A DNA stretch of 64,000 nt from NCBI GenBank assembly GCA_910575075.1, contig CAJTCY010000010.1, positions 108,373 to 172,372 of the forward strand, read 5' to 3'. Under the pieces are notes generated by a model. It saw only the letters and a program-made list of their open reading frames with translations, searched no databases and was not told the origin of the DNA. Of this stretch, positions 41,903 to 50,677 are shown piece after piece. Both the position numbers and the translations under genes were made by a program. This stretch comes from Lachnospiraceae bacterium (lineage in GTDB: Bacteria; Bacillota; Clostridia; Lachnospirales; Lachnospiraceae). Each line of letters starts with the position of its first letter. Position 1 is the stretch's first letter.

Positions 41903-43840
41903 TTATGCTTTTTTCTTTTTACGAAAACAGAAGGACCAAAGAGAAAGAGTCAGCAGTGCGAATGCAATCAATCCAATGATATTTCCCACGTTTGCGTCAG
42001 CAAGGGCAGGAATCATATTCGGCAGGAATTCTCCTACGATGGTTCCCACGTTAGAATCCCCTACTGGGATAATTGCCAGGATAGCCAGGAAAATACCTAC
42101 AAGGCCTTCTCCCGCGATCAGGCCGGAAGAATATAAAATACCGTTGGAATCAGCATCTTTTTTATCTTTTTCGCTGAGGCCTTTTTTCTTCTCAATAATC
42201 CATTTCACAACGCCGCCAACCATCATTGGTGTACTCAGATGGATGGGAAGATACAGACCGATGGCAAATGGGAGTACTGGAATTCCCAGAATTTCCACGA
42301 TAATAGCAATAAATGCACCAATGCCTACGAGGGTCCAGGGAAGATTGCCGCCCATAACGCCTTCTACAATCATTTTCATCAAGGTTGCCTGTGGAGCAGG
42401 AAGGTTTGTGGAACCATAGCCCCAGGCAAGATGCAGAAGATACAATACGCCGCCGATCGCAAGAGAAGAAGCGAGGACGCCGATCAGCTCACCAATCTGC
42501 TGTCTCTTTGGAGTTGCTCCCAGAATATATCCTGTCTTTAAGTCCTGTGAAGTATCGCCTGCAATGGCAGCTACAATACAGATGACGCCGCCGATCGCAA
42601 TAGCTGCTGTCATGCCTGCCTGTCCGGTGGAGCCGGTTGCCTTCAAGGCAATGGTAGCAACCAGCAAGGTTGCAATGGTCATACCGGAAACCGGGTTATT
42701 ACTGCTTCCAACCAGACCAACCATACGGGAGGAAACAGTTGCGAAGAAGAAACCAAAAATAACAATCAGGAATGCTCCGAATAAATTGATCGGGATAACG
42801 GGAACAATCCAGATGGCAAGTGCCAGAATAACAATGCCGCCCAGGATAAATTGGATATTCAAATCCTGATTGGTACGTTCATCCGTGGCAGCGCCCTTTC
42901 CAAAACCTTTTAAGGCGTCGCGGAAGGTCCTTATAATCAGAGGCAGAGATTTAATCAGGCTCAATACTCCGCCGCAGGCAACGGCGCCCGCACCTATATA
43001 TTTAATGTAATTTGTCCAGATTGCAAATGAACCGCCGTCCGCGTATAATTCCGCAATGCTGACATCTGCTGGGAACAGCACAATATCTGGTCCGAATAAT
43101 ACAATCAGCGGCATCAATACAAACCAGCCCAGAATACCACCGCAGAACAGGTAAGAAGAAATCTTAGGTCCGCAGATATAACCGACACCCAGCAGGGCGG
43201 GCAGTACATCCATACCTATGCCGGAGCCTTTGTATGCTGGAATTTCGTAATGTACTTCACTGGGGAATACCTTTAAGCCATCTGTGATAAACTTATATGC
43301 AGCTGCAATACCCAGGCCTGCGAATACAGTGGAAGCCTTATCGCCGCCTTCTTCACCGGCCATCAGTACTTCTGCACATGCCTTGCCTTCCGGATAGGGA
43401 AGAGTTCCATGCTCCTGTACGATCAATGCTTTTCTCAAGGGAACCATAAACAGAATTCCCAGAGCGCCGCCGATAAATGCAATAACAGCAATTTCCACCA
43501 GAGAAGGCGCTGAAGTGCCCCATTCTGTTGCCCACAGGAATAACGCAGGCAAAGTAAAAATGGCGCCTGCCGCTACAGATTCTCCGGCAGAACCAATGGT
43601 TTGTACCATATTATTCTCAAGGATGGAATCTTTCTTTAGAATCTTCCGGATAATACCCATTGAGATAACTGCTGCCGGAATGGATGCAGATACCGTCATC
43701 CCCACACGGAGACCCAGGTATGCATTTGCCCCGCCGAACACAATTGCCAGAATGATTCCAAGTATTATGGAAGTTGCAGTGAATTCCGGAAGTGTCTTGT
43801 TGGCTGGAACAAAAGGTTTAAAATCTTTGTTCTCATTCAT
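41903..43840 (-). CDS. OPT family oligopeptide transporter
   Basis: A 645-residue polytopic protein with about fifteen helices. It starts FKPFVPANKTLPEFT and holds the family motifs GGANAYLGLRVGMTVSASIP and GSAGESVAAGAIFTLPALF, as in bacterial OPT/YSL transporters. It takes up peptides or metal-peptide complexes with protons. Coupling to a PqqD-like gene is a repeated arrangement in Lachnospiraceae as far as I recall, of unknown meaning. GGAGAG on the minus strand supports the start. Confidence 0.92.
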   Translation of the reverse strand: MNENKDFKPFVPANKTLPEFTATSIILGIILAIVFGGANAYLGLRVGMTVSASIPAAVISMGIIRKILKKDSILENNMVQTIGSAGESVAAGAIFTLPALFLWATEWGTSAPSLVEIAVIAFIGGALGILFMVPLRKALIVQEHGTLPYPEGKACAEVLMAGEEGGDKASTVFAGLGIAAAYKFITDGLKVFPSEVHYEIPAYKGSGIGMDVLPALLGVGYICGPKISSYLFCGGILGWFVLMPLIVLFGPDIVLFPADVSIAELYADGGSFAIWTNYIKYIGAGAVACGGVLSLIKSLPLIIRTFRDALKGFGKGAATDERTNQDLNIQFILGGIVILALAIWIVPVIPINLFGAFLIVIFGFFFATVSSRMVGLVGSSNNPVSGMTIATLLVATIALKATGSTGQAGMTAAIAIGGVICIVAAIAGDTSQDLKTGYILGATPKRQQIGELIGVLASSLAIGGVLYLLHLAWGYGSTNLPAPQATLMKMIVEGVMGGNLPWTLVGIGAFIAIIVEILGIPVLPFAIGLYLPIHLSTPMMVGGVVKWIIEKKKGLSEKDKKDADSNGILYSSGLIAGEGLVGIFLAILAIIPVGDSNVGTIVGEFLPNMIPALADANVGNIIGLIAFALLTLSLWSFCFRKKKKA

Positions 43841-44085
43841 TTTGAATTTACTCTCCTTTATTTTATTTTTTACATTTTAACAAGTTTTTAACAATTTGTC
43901 CACTTTATTTGAGATTAAGTTTTGATTTTTGTCAAATTATGCCAAAGAAGATTATGGTATTGATTGTAAGCCGCCTTTAACTGTCTGCTGCCGACGGCAT
44001 CTTCTTTTATCCCCATAATAGACATAATTTGGCTGTACTGGAGGCATCACTTTGTGCTGGAAACTAGAGTATAAAGCGAAGCAGA

Positions 44086-44137
44086 TTGACAAAAGCGTGT
44101 CAATAGAATATAATTTAATTAAACCGAAGGTTTAATT
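44086..44137 (+). promoter_or_regulatory. Consensus promoter with TetR-type operator
   Basis: TTGACA (44086-44091) and TATAAT (44109-44114) are both perfect and stand exactly 17 bp apart. Three bases further a perfect palindrome, AATTAAACC-GAA-GGTTTAATT (44117-44137), covers the transcription start. This is the classic layout of a self-repressing TetR gene, which starts at 44158. The remaining 43841-44085 is the divergent leader of the OPT gene; I see no gene or clear element in it. Confidence 0.85.
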
Positions 44138-44157
44138 ATTGAAAAGGAGACATACAG

Positions 44158-44808
44158 ATGGCACGCAGAAAAAAAGAACCAAAAAGCGTACATAGAGAAA
44201 ATATTGCTGCCGCTGCTTCCTCATTGTTTATGGAGAAAGGGATTACTCCAACTTCCATGAATGAGATTGCAAAAGCGGCTGGGTATAGCAAAGCGACTTT
44301 ATATGTGTACTTTGAGAACAAAGAAGAAATTGTTGGCTTTTTAGTATTGGACAGTATGAAAAAGCTTTGCAGTTACATAACGTCTGCATTGGAGCAGCAG
44401 GAGGATACAAAATCAAGATATGATATGATTTGCCGGGGATTAGTCCTGTATCAAGAAGAGTTTCCTTTTTATTTTAAAATGGTGTTAGATAAAATTAATA
44501 TTGATTTTGAAAGCCAGAATTATTTGCCCGAAGAAAAAGAAACATATCAAATTGGGGAGGAAATAAATGAAAAAATAAAGGCTTTTTTAAAAAGCGGCAT
44601 GAAAAAAGGAGATTTGCGTGATGACATAAAAATCATGCCTACTATCTTTCAGTTTTGGGGCATGTTGTCAGGGCTTATCCAGTTGGCGGCAAATAAAGAA
44701 GAATACATTGAAAAAACAATGCACTTATCTAAAATTCAATTTTTAGAGTACGGTTTTAATATGCTGTACCATTCGGTTGAAAAGGAGGGGCGAAATGACT
44801 GCGGATAA
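44158..44808 (+). CDS. TetR/AcrR family regulator (first)
   Basis: A 216-residue repressor. Residues 8-55 hold the TetR helix-turn-helix: IAAAASSLFMEKGITPTSM, then EIAKAAGYSKATLYVYF. The rest is an all-helical ligand and dimer domain. It probably binds the palindrome at 44117-44137, repressing itself and the overlapping flavoprotein gene. AAAAGGAGA stands upstream of the ATG. Effector unknown. Confidence 0.9.
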   Translation: MARRKKEPKSVHRENIAAAASSLFMEKGITPTSMNEIAKAAGYSKATLYVYFENKEEIVGFLVLDSMKKLCSYITSALEQQEDTKSRYDMICRGLVLYQEEFPFYFKMVLDKINIDFESQNYLPEEKETYQIGEEINEKIKAFLKSGMKKGDLRDDIKIMPTIFQFWGMLSGLIQLAANKEEYIEKTMHLSKIQFLEYGFNMLYHSVEKEGRNDCG

Positions 44809-45370
44809 GAAATCGGTACTTGCAATTTTAGGCAGCCCCCATAAAAACGGAAAGACGGCGGCTATGATGGATATTGCAATCCGCAGAGCTGAGGAAAAAG
44901 GCTATATGGTAACTGAAATAAATCTGTATGAGAAAAATATTTCATTCTGTATAGGATGCCGTAGCTGTATGGACACGAAAATCTGTACGCAAAAAGACGA
45001 TATACAGGAAATTGCCAAACATTTGCGAGAATGCCAGATCGTTTTTCTTGCGGCTCCTGTTTATTGGGCGAATGTTCCCGCCCCTGTAAAAAACTTATTT
45101 GACCGATTATTGGGAACGGCGATGGAAGAAACAGGTACTTTCCCCAAACCACGCCTGCCAGGGAAAAAATATATGATTTTGACCTCCTGCAATACTCCTT
45201 TCCCATTTTCATGGATCTTTGGACAAAGCAGGAGGGCAATACGCAATATGGACGAATTCTTTAGAACTGCAGGCATGAAACCAATAGGCAAAGTTGTTTA
45301 TGCAGGCGCGGCTGCTGAAAAAAAGATGCCAAAGCAGGTAGCCAGAAAGATTGAGAGGTGCTTGAAATGA
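44795..45370 (+). CDS. NAD(P)H-dependent flavodoxin-family reductase
   Basis: A 191-residue flavodoxin-fold protein. ILGSPHKNGKTAAMM is the FMN-phosphate loop and FLAAPVYWANVPAPVKNLFDRL the second FMN loop. A CIGCRSCMDTKIC cluster (about 50-62) matches the iron-sulfur-flavoprotein/NADPH-FMN reductase subgroup. It is probably a redox detoxification enzyme controlled by the TetR gene it overlaps by 14 bp. The start at 44795 follows AAGGAGGGG (44781-44789). Confidence 0.87.
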   Translation: MTADKKSVLAILGSPHKNGKTAAMMDIAIRRAEEKGYMVTEINLYEKNISFCIGCRSCMDTKICTQKDDIQEIAKHLRECQIVFLAAPVYWANVPAPVKNLFDRLLGTAMEETGTFPKPRLPGKKYMILTSCNTPFPFSWIFGQSRRAIRNMDEFFRTAGMKPIGKVVYAGAAAEKKMPKQVARKIERCLK

Positions 45371-45525
45371 GAATATCCAAGCAGAAAGTAATCTCATTTA
45401 TTGTCTTATTTCTTCTTCTTGTTGGTTTGATTTGGGGAGCAGTTTACCTAAAGAAAGTTTCCGAAAAAACTGTTGAAAATGCGCTCAAAGGGGAGCCGCA
45501 GAATATGAACGAAAAAGTGAGATAG
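45367..45525 (+). CDS. Small single-pass membrane protein
   Basis: A 52-residue reading frame starts at an ATGA overlap with the flavoprotein stop and runs to a TAG at 45523. It has a basic start, one hydrophobic helix (about residues 8-27, ISFIVLFLLLVGLIWGAVYL) and a polar tail. Coupling to the gene before argues it is translated. Its last seven codons (MNEKVR then stop) coincide with what looks like the start of a KTR protein, so its natural C-terminus may have been altered. Confidence 0.55.
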   Translation: MRISKQKVISFIVLFLLLVGLIWGAVYLKKVSEKTVENALKGEPQNMNEKVR

Positions 45526-45603
45526 ATACATTGTCCTGTTTGCGGAAGTAAAACCCGTGATAAAATCGGAGAAGGTACCCTTTTAAAAAACTATCCGCTA
45601 TTT
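45505..45603 (+). pseudogene. Broken cysteine-rich KTR-domain protein
   Basis: From the ATG at 45505 the frame reads MNEKVR, a TAG stop, then IHCPVCGSKTRDKIGEGTLL and KNYPLF. KTR proteins carried near conjugative-element cargo genes read WI-x-CPVCGxKTR at this place, so the TAG is most simply a TGG (Trp) codon changed by one base. After KNYPLF the expected CPKC second knuckle is replaced by unrelated sequence leading into the next TetR gene. The gene is thus both nonsense-mutated and truncated. GGGGAG at 45490-45495 may be its old ribosome binding site. KTR homology is by recall of the motif. Confidence 0.6.
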
Positions 45604-45665
45604 TTATTGACTTTGAGTAATTTTCCTGTTAAAATGAAAGCGTTCACTTGCATGGAGGTGATGAC

Positions 45666-46241
45666 TTGGACGAAACAAGCCAGAAGATTATTGATGCTGC
45701 AATGACGTTAGTGCGGGATAAGGGGTATGTTGCGACGACCACGAAAGAGATTGCGAAAGTTGCAGGTGTGAATGAATGTACGTTGTTCCGCAAATTTCAA
45801 AATAAAAAAGATATTGTCTTACAGGGTGTGAATCAGGCACAATGGAGGGCGAATGTCACGCCAGAAATTTTTGAAAATGTGAAATGGGATTTGCAGGCAG
45901 ATATAGAAATGTTCATGAGGGCATATATGGACAGGATGACGCCAGATTTTGTAAATCTGTCTATCGGTTTGAGAGCGCCGCAATTATATGAGGAAACGTC
46001 TTCACTTATTATGAAAGTGCCGCAGGCTTTTTTGTCATCTTTCACGGAGTATCTGGTTAAAATGTATGAAAAGGGTAAAATCCACAAAGCGGATTTTGCA
46101 GCTTTGGCTATGACTATTTTTTCATCAACATTTGGATATACGTTTTTAAAGGCATCTTTTGGAGATGAATTATCTAAATTGGAAAAAGATGAGTATATAA
46201 AAAGCAGCGTACAAATGTTTTTAAAAGGTTTAGAAAGGTAG
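45666..46241 (+). CDS. TetR/AcrR family regulator (second)
   Basis: A 191-residue regulator: SQKIIDAAMTLVRDKGYVAT, then EIAKVAGVNECTLFRKFQNK is the helix-turn-helix (about 7-52). The start is taken as TTG at 45666, since GGAGGTGA (45653-45660) is well placed for it; no ATG fits. The rest is helical. It precedes the acetolactate synthase gene and a perfect palindrome (46245-46270) that is a candidate binding site. Unrelated to the first TetR beyond the DNA-binding domain. Confidence 0.87.
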   Translation: MDETSQKIIDAAMTLVRDKGYVATTTKEIAKVAGVNECTLFRKFQNKKDIVLQGVNQAQWRANVTPEIFENVKWDLQADIEMFMRAYMDRMTPDFVNLSIGLRAPQLYEETSSLIMKVPQAFLSSFTEYLVKMYEKGKIHKADFAALAMTIFSSTFGYTFLKASFGDELSKLEKDEYIKSSVQMFLKGLER

Positions 46242-46244
46242 AAA

Positions 46245-46270
46245 TCGGTACTGCCTAATGGCAGTACCGA
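46245..46270. promoter_or_regulatory. Perfect 11-bp inverted repeat before the acetolactate synthase gene
   Basis: TCGGTACTGCC (46245-46255) and GGCAGTACCGA (46260-46270) are exact inverses with a TAAT centre. It starts three bases after the TetR stop. The plus strand continues in A residues, not T, so it is a poor terminator for the plus strand. It may be an operator for the adjacent TetR protein or an RNA hairpin that tunes expression between the two genes. Confidence 0.6.
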
Positions 46271-46323
46271 AAAAAACAGACCATATGCAAGCAAGTACAT
46301 GCATGAAAAAAGGAGGAATTGCA

Positions 46324-48072
46324 ATGGAAATAACAGGTGCGCAAATGTTTGTAAAGGCAATAAAGGAAGAATCTGTCACAACCTTGTTTGCTTACCCGGG
46401 CGGGCAGGCGATAGACCTGTTTCATGCTTTATATGGGGAAAAGGATATAGATGTCATTCTGCCACGCCATGAACAGGGCTTAATCCATGCGGCGGACGGG
46501 TATGCCCGTTCTACGGGAAAGGTCGGCGTGTGCCTTGTGACAAGCGGACCGGGGGCGACAAACCTTGTTACTGGCATTGCCACGGCAAATTATGACAGTG
46601 TTCCGTTGGTATGCTTTACTGGGCAAGTGCCGACACATCTGATTGGAAATGATGCCTTTCAGGAAGTGGATATTGTGGGCATTACGAGAAGCATTTGCAA
46701 ATATGCGGTAACTGTCAGAAAAAGGGAAGATTTGTCTGAAACAATAAAAAAGGCTTTTTATATTGCAAAGACAGGAAAGGCAGGGGTAGTCGTTGTTGAT
46801 TTGCCGAAAGATATCCAAAGGGCGTATGGCAGCGGTTTTTATCCAAAGGAAATAGCTGTCAGAGGGTATAAACCAAAACTTTCTGTACATACAGGGCAGT
46901 TAAATATGGCATTGGATATTTTGAACCATGCAAAGAAGCCCGTTTTTTTGATAGGCGGAGGAGTAAATATTGCCCATGCAAATAAAGAAATGACACAGCT
47001 TGCAGAGCTGACAGGAGTTCCCGTTATCACGACCATCATGGGAAAAGGGGCGATCCCGACTACAAACGGTTTATATGTGGGAAATATAGGCATTCATGGA
47101 AGCTACGCCTCTAATTCAGCAATCAGTAACTGCGATGTGCTTTTTTCCATAGGGACACGTTTTAATGACCGTATTACGGGGAAGACAGAGGAATTTGCGG
47201 CAAATGCAAAAATAATTCATATTGACATTGATGCAGCATCCATTTCACGCAATATTGTTGTGGATGTTCCCATTGTAGCTGATGCAAAAAAAGCGATATG
47301 TGCTTTGCTTGAAAAGGCAGAGCCATTAAATATTTCAGAATGGACAGATGAAATCAGCCGTTGGAAAAAAGAGTACCCGATTACTATGGAGAAAAAGGGT
47401 ATGACACCGCAGATGATAATTCAGTCTGTCAATGAATGCTTCAAAGATGCTGTTATTGTTACGGATGTAGGTCAAAACCAATTATGGACAACACAGTTTC
47501 TTGATATTGATGAAAATAAGCAACTGCTGACATCTGGCGGTTTGGGGACAATGGGATATGGTTTTCCTGCCGCAATCGGAGCAAAGCTTGGCAATCCTCA
47601 TAAGGATGTCATTGTGATATCTGGTGATGGCGGTATGCAGATGAATATCCAGGAAATGGCAACTGCGGTTTGTTATGAATTACCAATTATTATCTGCATA
47701 CTGAATAATGGGTATTTGGGCAATGTGCGGCAGTGGCAGGAAATGTTCTATAACAAACATTATTCAAGTACCTGTATGCGTTACCGAAGAAGTTGCGAGG
47801 TGGGCTGCAATACGCCTAATCATAGCTGCCCAGAATATACTCCCGATTTTATTGCATTGGCAGAAAGTTATGGGGCAAAAGGTATCCGTGTAACAAGAGC
47901 AGAGGACATAAAAACGGCTTTATCTGATGCAAAGCAGAATACAAAAACACCTACAGTGATTGAGTTTATCATAGACAGGGAAATCAATGTCATGCCGATT
48001 GTACCGCCGGGGAATCCACTGGATGAGATGATTTTAGAATGCGGGGAAAACAAGAAGACCTTTTGGTACTAA
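46324..48072 (+). CDS. ilvB: Acetolactate synthase large subunit (TPP enzyme)
   Basis: A 582-residue thiamine-diphosphate enzyme. Glu50 in LPRHEQG is the cofactor-activating glutamate, SGPGATNLVTGI the usual N-domain motif and GDGGMQMNIQEMATAV with ICILNN the TPP/Mg motif. The late VMPIVPPGNPLDEMI fits biosynthetic IlvB rather than catabolic AlsS. It should join two pyruvates to acetolactate for branched amino acids. No small regulatory subunit (ilvN) or other ilv gene is near. Residues 484-502 carry four cysteines (484, 491, 495, 502). AAGGAGGAA (46309-46317) sets the start at 46324. Confidence 0.9.
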   Translation: MEITGAQMFVKAIKEESVTTLFAYPGGQAIDLFHALYGEKDIDVILPRHEQGLIHAADGYARSTGKVGVCLVTSGPGATNLVTGIATANYDSVPLVCFTGQVPTHLIGNDAFQEVDIVGITRSICKYAVTVRKREDLSETIKKAFYIAKTGKAGVVVVDLPKDIQRAYGSGFYPKEIAVRGYKPKLSVHTGQLNMALDILNHAKKPVFLIGGGVNIAHANKEMTQLAELTGVPVITTIMGKGAIPTTNGLYVGNIGIHGSYASNSAISNCDVLFSIGTRFNDRITGKTEEFAANAKIIHIDIDAASISRNIVVDVPIVADAKKAICALLEKAEPLNISEWTDEISRWKKEYPITMEKKGMTPQMIIQSVNECFKDAVIVTDVGQNQLWTTQFLDIDENKQLLTSGGLGTMGYGFPAAIGAKLGNPHKDVIVISGDGGMQMNIQEMATAVCYELPIIICILNNGYLGNVRQWQEMFYNKHYSSTCMRYRRSCEVGCNTPNHSCPEYTPDFIALAESYGAKGIRVTRAEDIKTALSDAKQNTKTPTVIEFIIDREINVMPIVPPGNPLDEMILECGENKKTFWY

Positions 48073-48178
48073 AATATCGGCTGTTGCTAAAAATGGGAAA
48101 ATTCAAAGAAAGCAAAATATTGCTTTTTGTAATATTCTGAATTATAATTTACAAAAAGTATGAAGTGAGAATTGAAAA

Positions 48179-48670
48179 ATGAACAAACAGGAAATTTATG
48201 ATTATCTGCGAGAGCGCAATATTTGGTTTGAAGTTACAGAACATGAGGCAGTCTTTAATATGGAAGAACTTTCTTCCCTGGAACTACCGTATCCCGAGGC
48301 GGATGCAAAGAATCTTTTTGTCCGTGACGACAAAAGGAACCATTACTATCTGATAACGGTAAAGGGAGACAAGAGAGTTAATTTAAAAGATTTCAGGAAG
48401 AAAAATCAGACACGGCCGCTTTCTTTTGCTTCAGAAGCAGAATTGATGTCTGTTCTGGGACTTATTCCAGGAGCCGTAACGCCGTTGGGGCTCTTAAATG
48501 ACCAGGAGCGCAGGGTACAATTTTATCTGGATCAGGAGTTTATGGCTGTACCTGGGATCATTGGCATACATCCAAATGATAACACGGCTACCATCTGGCT
48601 TAAGACAGAGGACTTAATTGCTGTGATTAAAGAACATGGCAGCCAGGTTTGCATGATAGAGGAAGTGTGA
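48179..48670 (+). CDS. Prolyl-tRNA deacylase (ProXp-ala/YbaK-like)
   Basis: A 163-residue single-domain trans-editing enzyme. LFVRDDKRNHYYLITVKGDKR and LGLIPGAVTPLGLL are the marks of the YbaK/ProX group. It hydrolyses mischarged Ala- or Cys-tRNA-Pro. It has no tRNA-binding extension, as is normal for free-standing forms. It lies four bases ahead of the AAA ATPase gene. Confidence 0.9.
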   Translation: MNKQEIYDYLRERNIWFEVTEHEAVFNMEELSSLELPYPEADAKNLFVRDDKRNHYYLITVKGDKRVNLKDFRKKNQTRPLSFASEAELMSVLGLIPGAVTPLGLLNDQERRVQFYLDQEFMAVPGIIGIHPNDNTATIWLKTEDLIAVIKEHGSQVCMIEEV

Positions 48671-48674
48671 TCAT

Positions 48675-49394
48675 ATGAACAGTCTGTTTATACAGAAAAT
48701 AATGATTGACTGGCGGCGGATTTCCCCAGACAGTTATCTGCGTAAAATAGATGCTCTGCGGAATTTGGAGGAATTAGAACTGGCTCGTCCGGTTACTTTC
48801 TTTGTGGGAGAAAATGGAACCGGTAAATCAACGCTGCTGGAGGGTGTCGCAGTGGCATATGGCTTTAATCCGGAGGGAGGCACCAGGAATTATAGTTTTT
48901 CCACGTACGATTCGCATTCAGAACTGTGTGATGCGCTCACCATTGGCAAAGGTTACCGCAGAGTGAAAGGAGGCTATTTTCTCCGTGCGGAAAGCTTTTA
49001 CAATGTCGCCACCAAAGAGGAAGAATATGCGGCGGATCCTTATGCAGTTCCAGAGGAACTTCACAGGAAATCACATGGAGAAAGCTTTCTTGCCATTGTA
49101 CAGAAGCATTTCAGGCCGGAAGGGCTGTATATTCTGGATGAGCCGGAGGCAGCGCTTTCCCCTCAGAGACAATTGACGCTGCTGATGGAAATAAACCGTC
49201 TTGCAGAGCAGGGTGCGCAGTTTTTGATCGTGAGCCATTCCCCAATTTTGCTGGGGATGCCGCAGGCAGAGATATTATCCTTTGGAGAGGGAAAACTGCA
49301 TGAAATTACATACGAACAGACGGACAGCTATCAGGTGACAGAGATGTTTATCAATAACCGGGAATATCTGCTTGGCAAACTGTTAAGGGAATAG
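48675..49394 (+). CDS. Predicted AAA/ABC-type ATPase (OLD-like, single domain)
   Basis: A 239-residue soluble ATPase. Walker A is GENGTGKST (about 44-52), the signature-like region lies around SPQRQL, Walker B is GLYILDEPEAAL and a switch histidine follows in IVSHSP. It resembles the free-standing ATPase family found widely in bacteria, akin to RecF/OLD ATPases but without the TOPRIM nuclease. Cellular role unknown. It starts four bases after the deacylase stop. Confidence 0.83.
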   Translation: MNSLFIQKIMIDWRRISPDSYLRKIDALRNLEELELARPVTFFVGENGTGKSTLLEGVAVAYGFNPEGGTRNYSFSTYDSHSELCDALTIGKGYRRVKGGYFLRAESFYNVATKEEEYAADPYAVPEELHRKSHGESFLAIVQKHFRPEGLYILDEPEAALSPQRQLTLLMEINRLAEQGAQFLIVSHSPILLGMPQAEILSFGEGKLHEITYEQTDSYQVTEMFINNREYLLGKLLRE

Positions 49395-49438
49395 CGGACG
49401 CACAGAGAATGAATAGAAATGGAGGAATAGAGTCAGAG

Positions 49439-50656
49439 ATGAAAGAGTATAGAAAATCTTCAAAGCTAGACAATGTACTGTATGATGTGAGAGGTCCGGT
49501 GGTGGATGAGGCTGCGAAAATGGAAGAAGCCGGAACGAATGTATTAAAGCTTAATATCGGAAATCCGGCGCCTTTTGGCTTCCGTACGCCAGATGAAGTG
49601 ATTTATGACATGCAGCATCAATTGACAGAGTGTGAGGGATATTCTGCTGCCAAAGGGCTTTTTTCAGCGAGAAAAGCGATTATGCAGTATGCTCAGATAA
49701 AGCAGATTCCTAATCTTTCCATTGAGGATATTTACACAGGAAACGGCGTCAGTGAGTTGATTAATATCAGTATGTCTGCTTTGCTCAATGACGGGGACGA
49801 GGTTCTGGTGCCGACGCCGGATTACCCTCTTTGGACGGCGTGCGTCACGCTGGCAGGGGGTAGAGCAGTGCATTATATCTGTGACGAGCAGGCGGAGTGG
49901 TACCCTGATATTCAGGATATCAGAGACAAAATAACAGACCGGACGAAGGCGATTGTAATTATTAACCCCAATAATCCTACCGGCGCATTATATCCGCGTG
50001 AGGTATTGCAGCAGATCGTGGATATTGCCAGGGAACATCAACTGATACTATTTTCAGATGAAATTTATGACCGTCTGGTCATGGAAGAGGAAGAACACGT
50101 CTCCATCGCTTCCTTGGCGCCCGATTTGTTCTGTGTGACATACAGCGGACTGTCAAAATCGCATATGATCGCAGGATTCCGAATTGGGTGGATGATTTTA
50201 AGCGGCAATAAAAAAATGGCAAAGGATTACATAGAAGGACTGAATATGCTCTCGAATATGAGGCTTTGTTCCAATGTGCCGGCGCAGTCGATTGTGCAGA
50301 CTGCTTTGGGTGGTTATCAAAGCGTAAATAAGTATATTGTTCCAGGGGGAAGGATATATGAACAGAGAGAGTATATCTGTCGGGCGTTAAATGATATTCC
50401 GGGAATCAGCGCAGTAAAACCAAAGGCGGCGTTTTATATTTTTCCCAAACTTGACATTAAGAAATTTCATATCTCTGATGATGAAAAGTTTGCGCTGGAT
50501 TTATTGCGGGAGAAGAAAATTCTTATTATTCACGGCGGAGGATTTAACTGGAAACAACCAGACCATTTTCGTGTGGTATATCTGCCGCGGATTGAAGTGC
50601 TGAAAGATGCAGTGGAAAATCTGGGGGATTTTCTAAGCCACTATCAGCAGCCGTAA
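49439..50656 (+). CDS. Pyridoxal-phosphate aminotransferase (AlaA-like)
   Basis: A 405-residue class I/II aminotransferase. It has LKLNIGNPAPFGF, the NPNNPTGALYP substrate-binding turn and the PLP lysine in SGLSKSHMIAGFRIGW. The N-terminus resembles alanine transaminase AlaA of enteric bacteria. It transfers amino groups, probably between alanine and 2-oxoglutarate. The start at 49439 is preferred to 49409 since GGAGGA (49421-49426) lies between them, though its spacing of 12 is long. Confidence 0.9.
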   Translation: MKEYRKSSKLDNVLYDVRGPVVDEAAKMEEAGTNVLKLNIGNPAPFGFRTPDEVIYDMQHQLTECEGYSAAKGLFSARKAIMQYAQIKQIPNLSIEDIYTGNGVSELINISMSALLNDGDEVLVPTPDYPLWTACVTLAGGRAVHYICDEQAEWYPDIQDIRDKITDRTKAIVIINPNNPTGALYPREVLQQIVDIAREHQLILFSDEIYDRLVMEEEEHVSIASLAPDLFCVTYSGLSKSHMIAGFRIGWMILSGNKKMAKDYIEGLNMLSNMRLCSNVPAQSIVQTALGGYQSVNKYIVPGGRIYEQREYICRALNDIPGISAVKPKAAFYIFPKLDIKKFHISDDEKFALDLLREKKILIIHGGGFNWKQPDHFRVVYLPRIEVLKDAVENLGDFLSHYQQP

Positions 50657-50677
50657 ATTTCCAGGAATATTTGAAGA

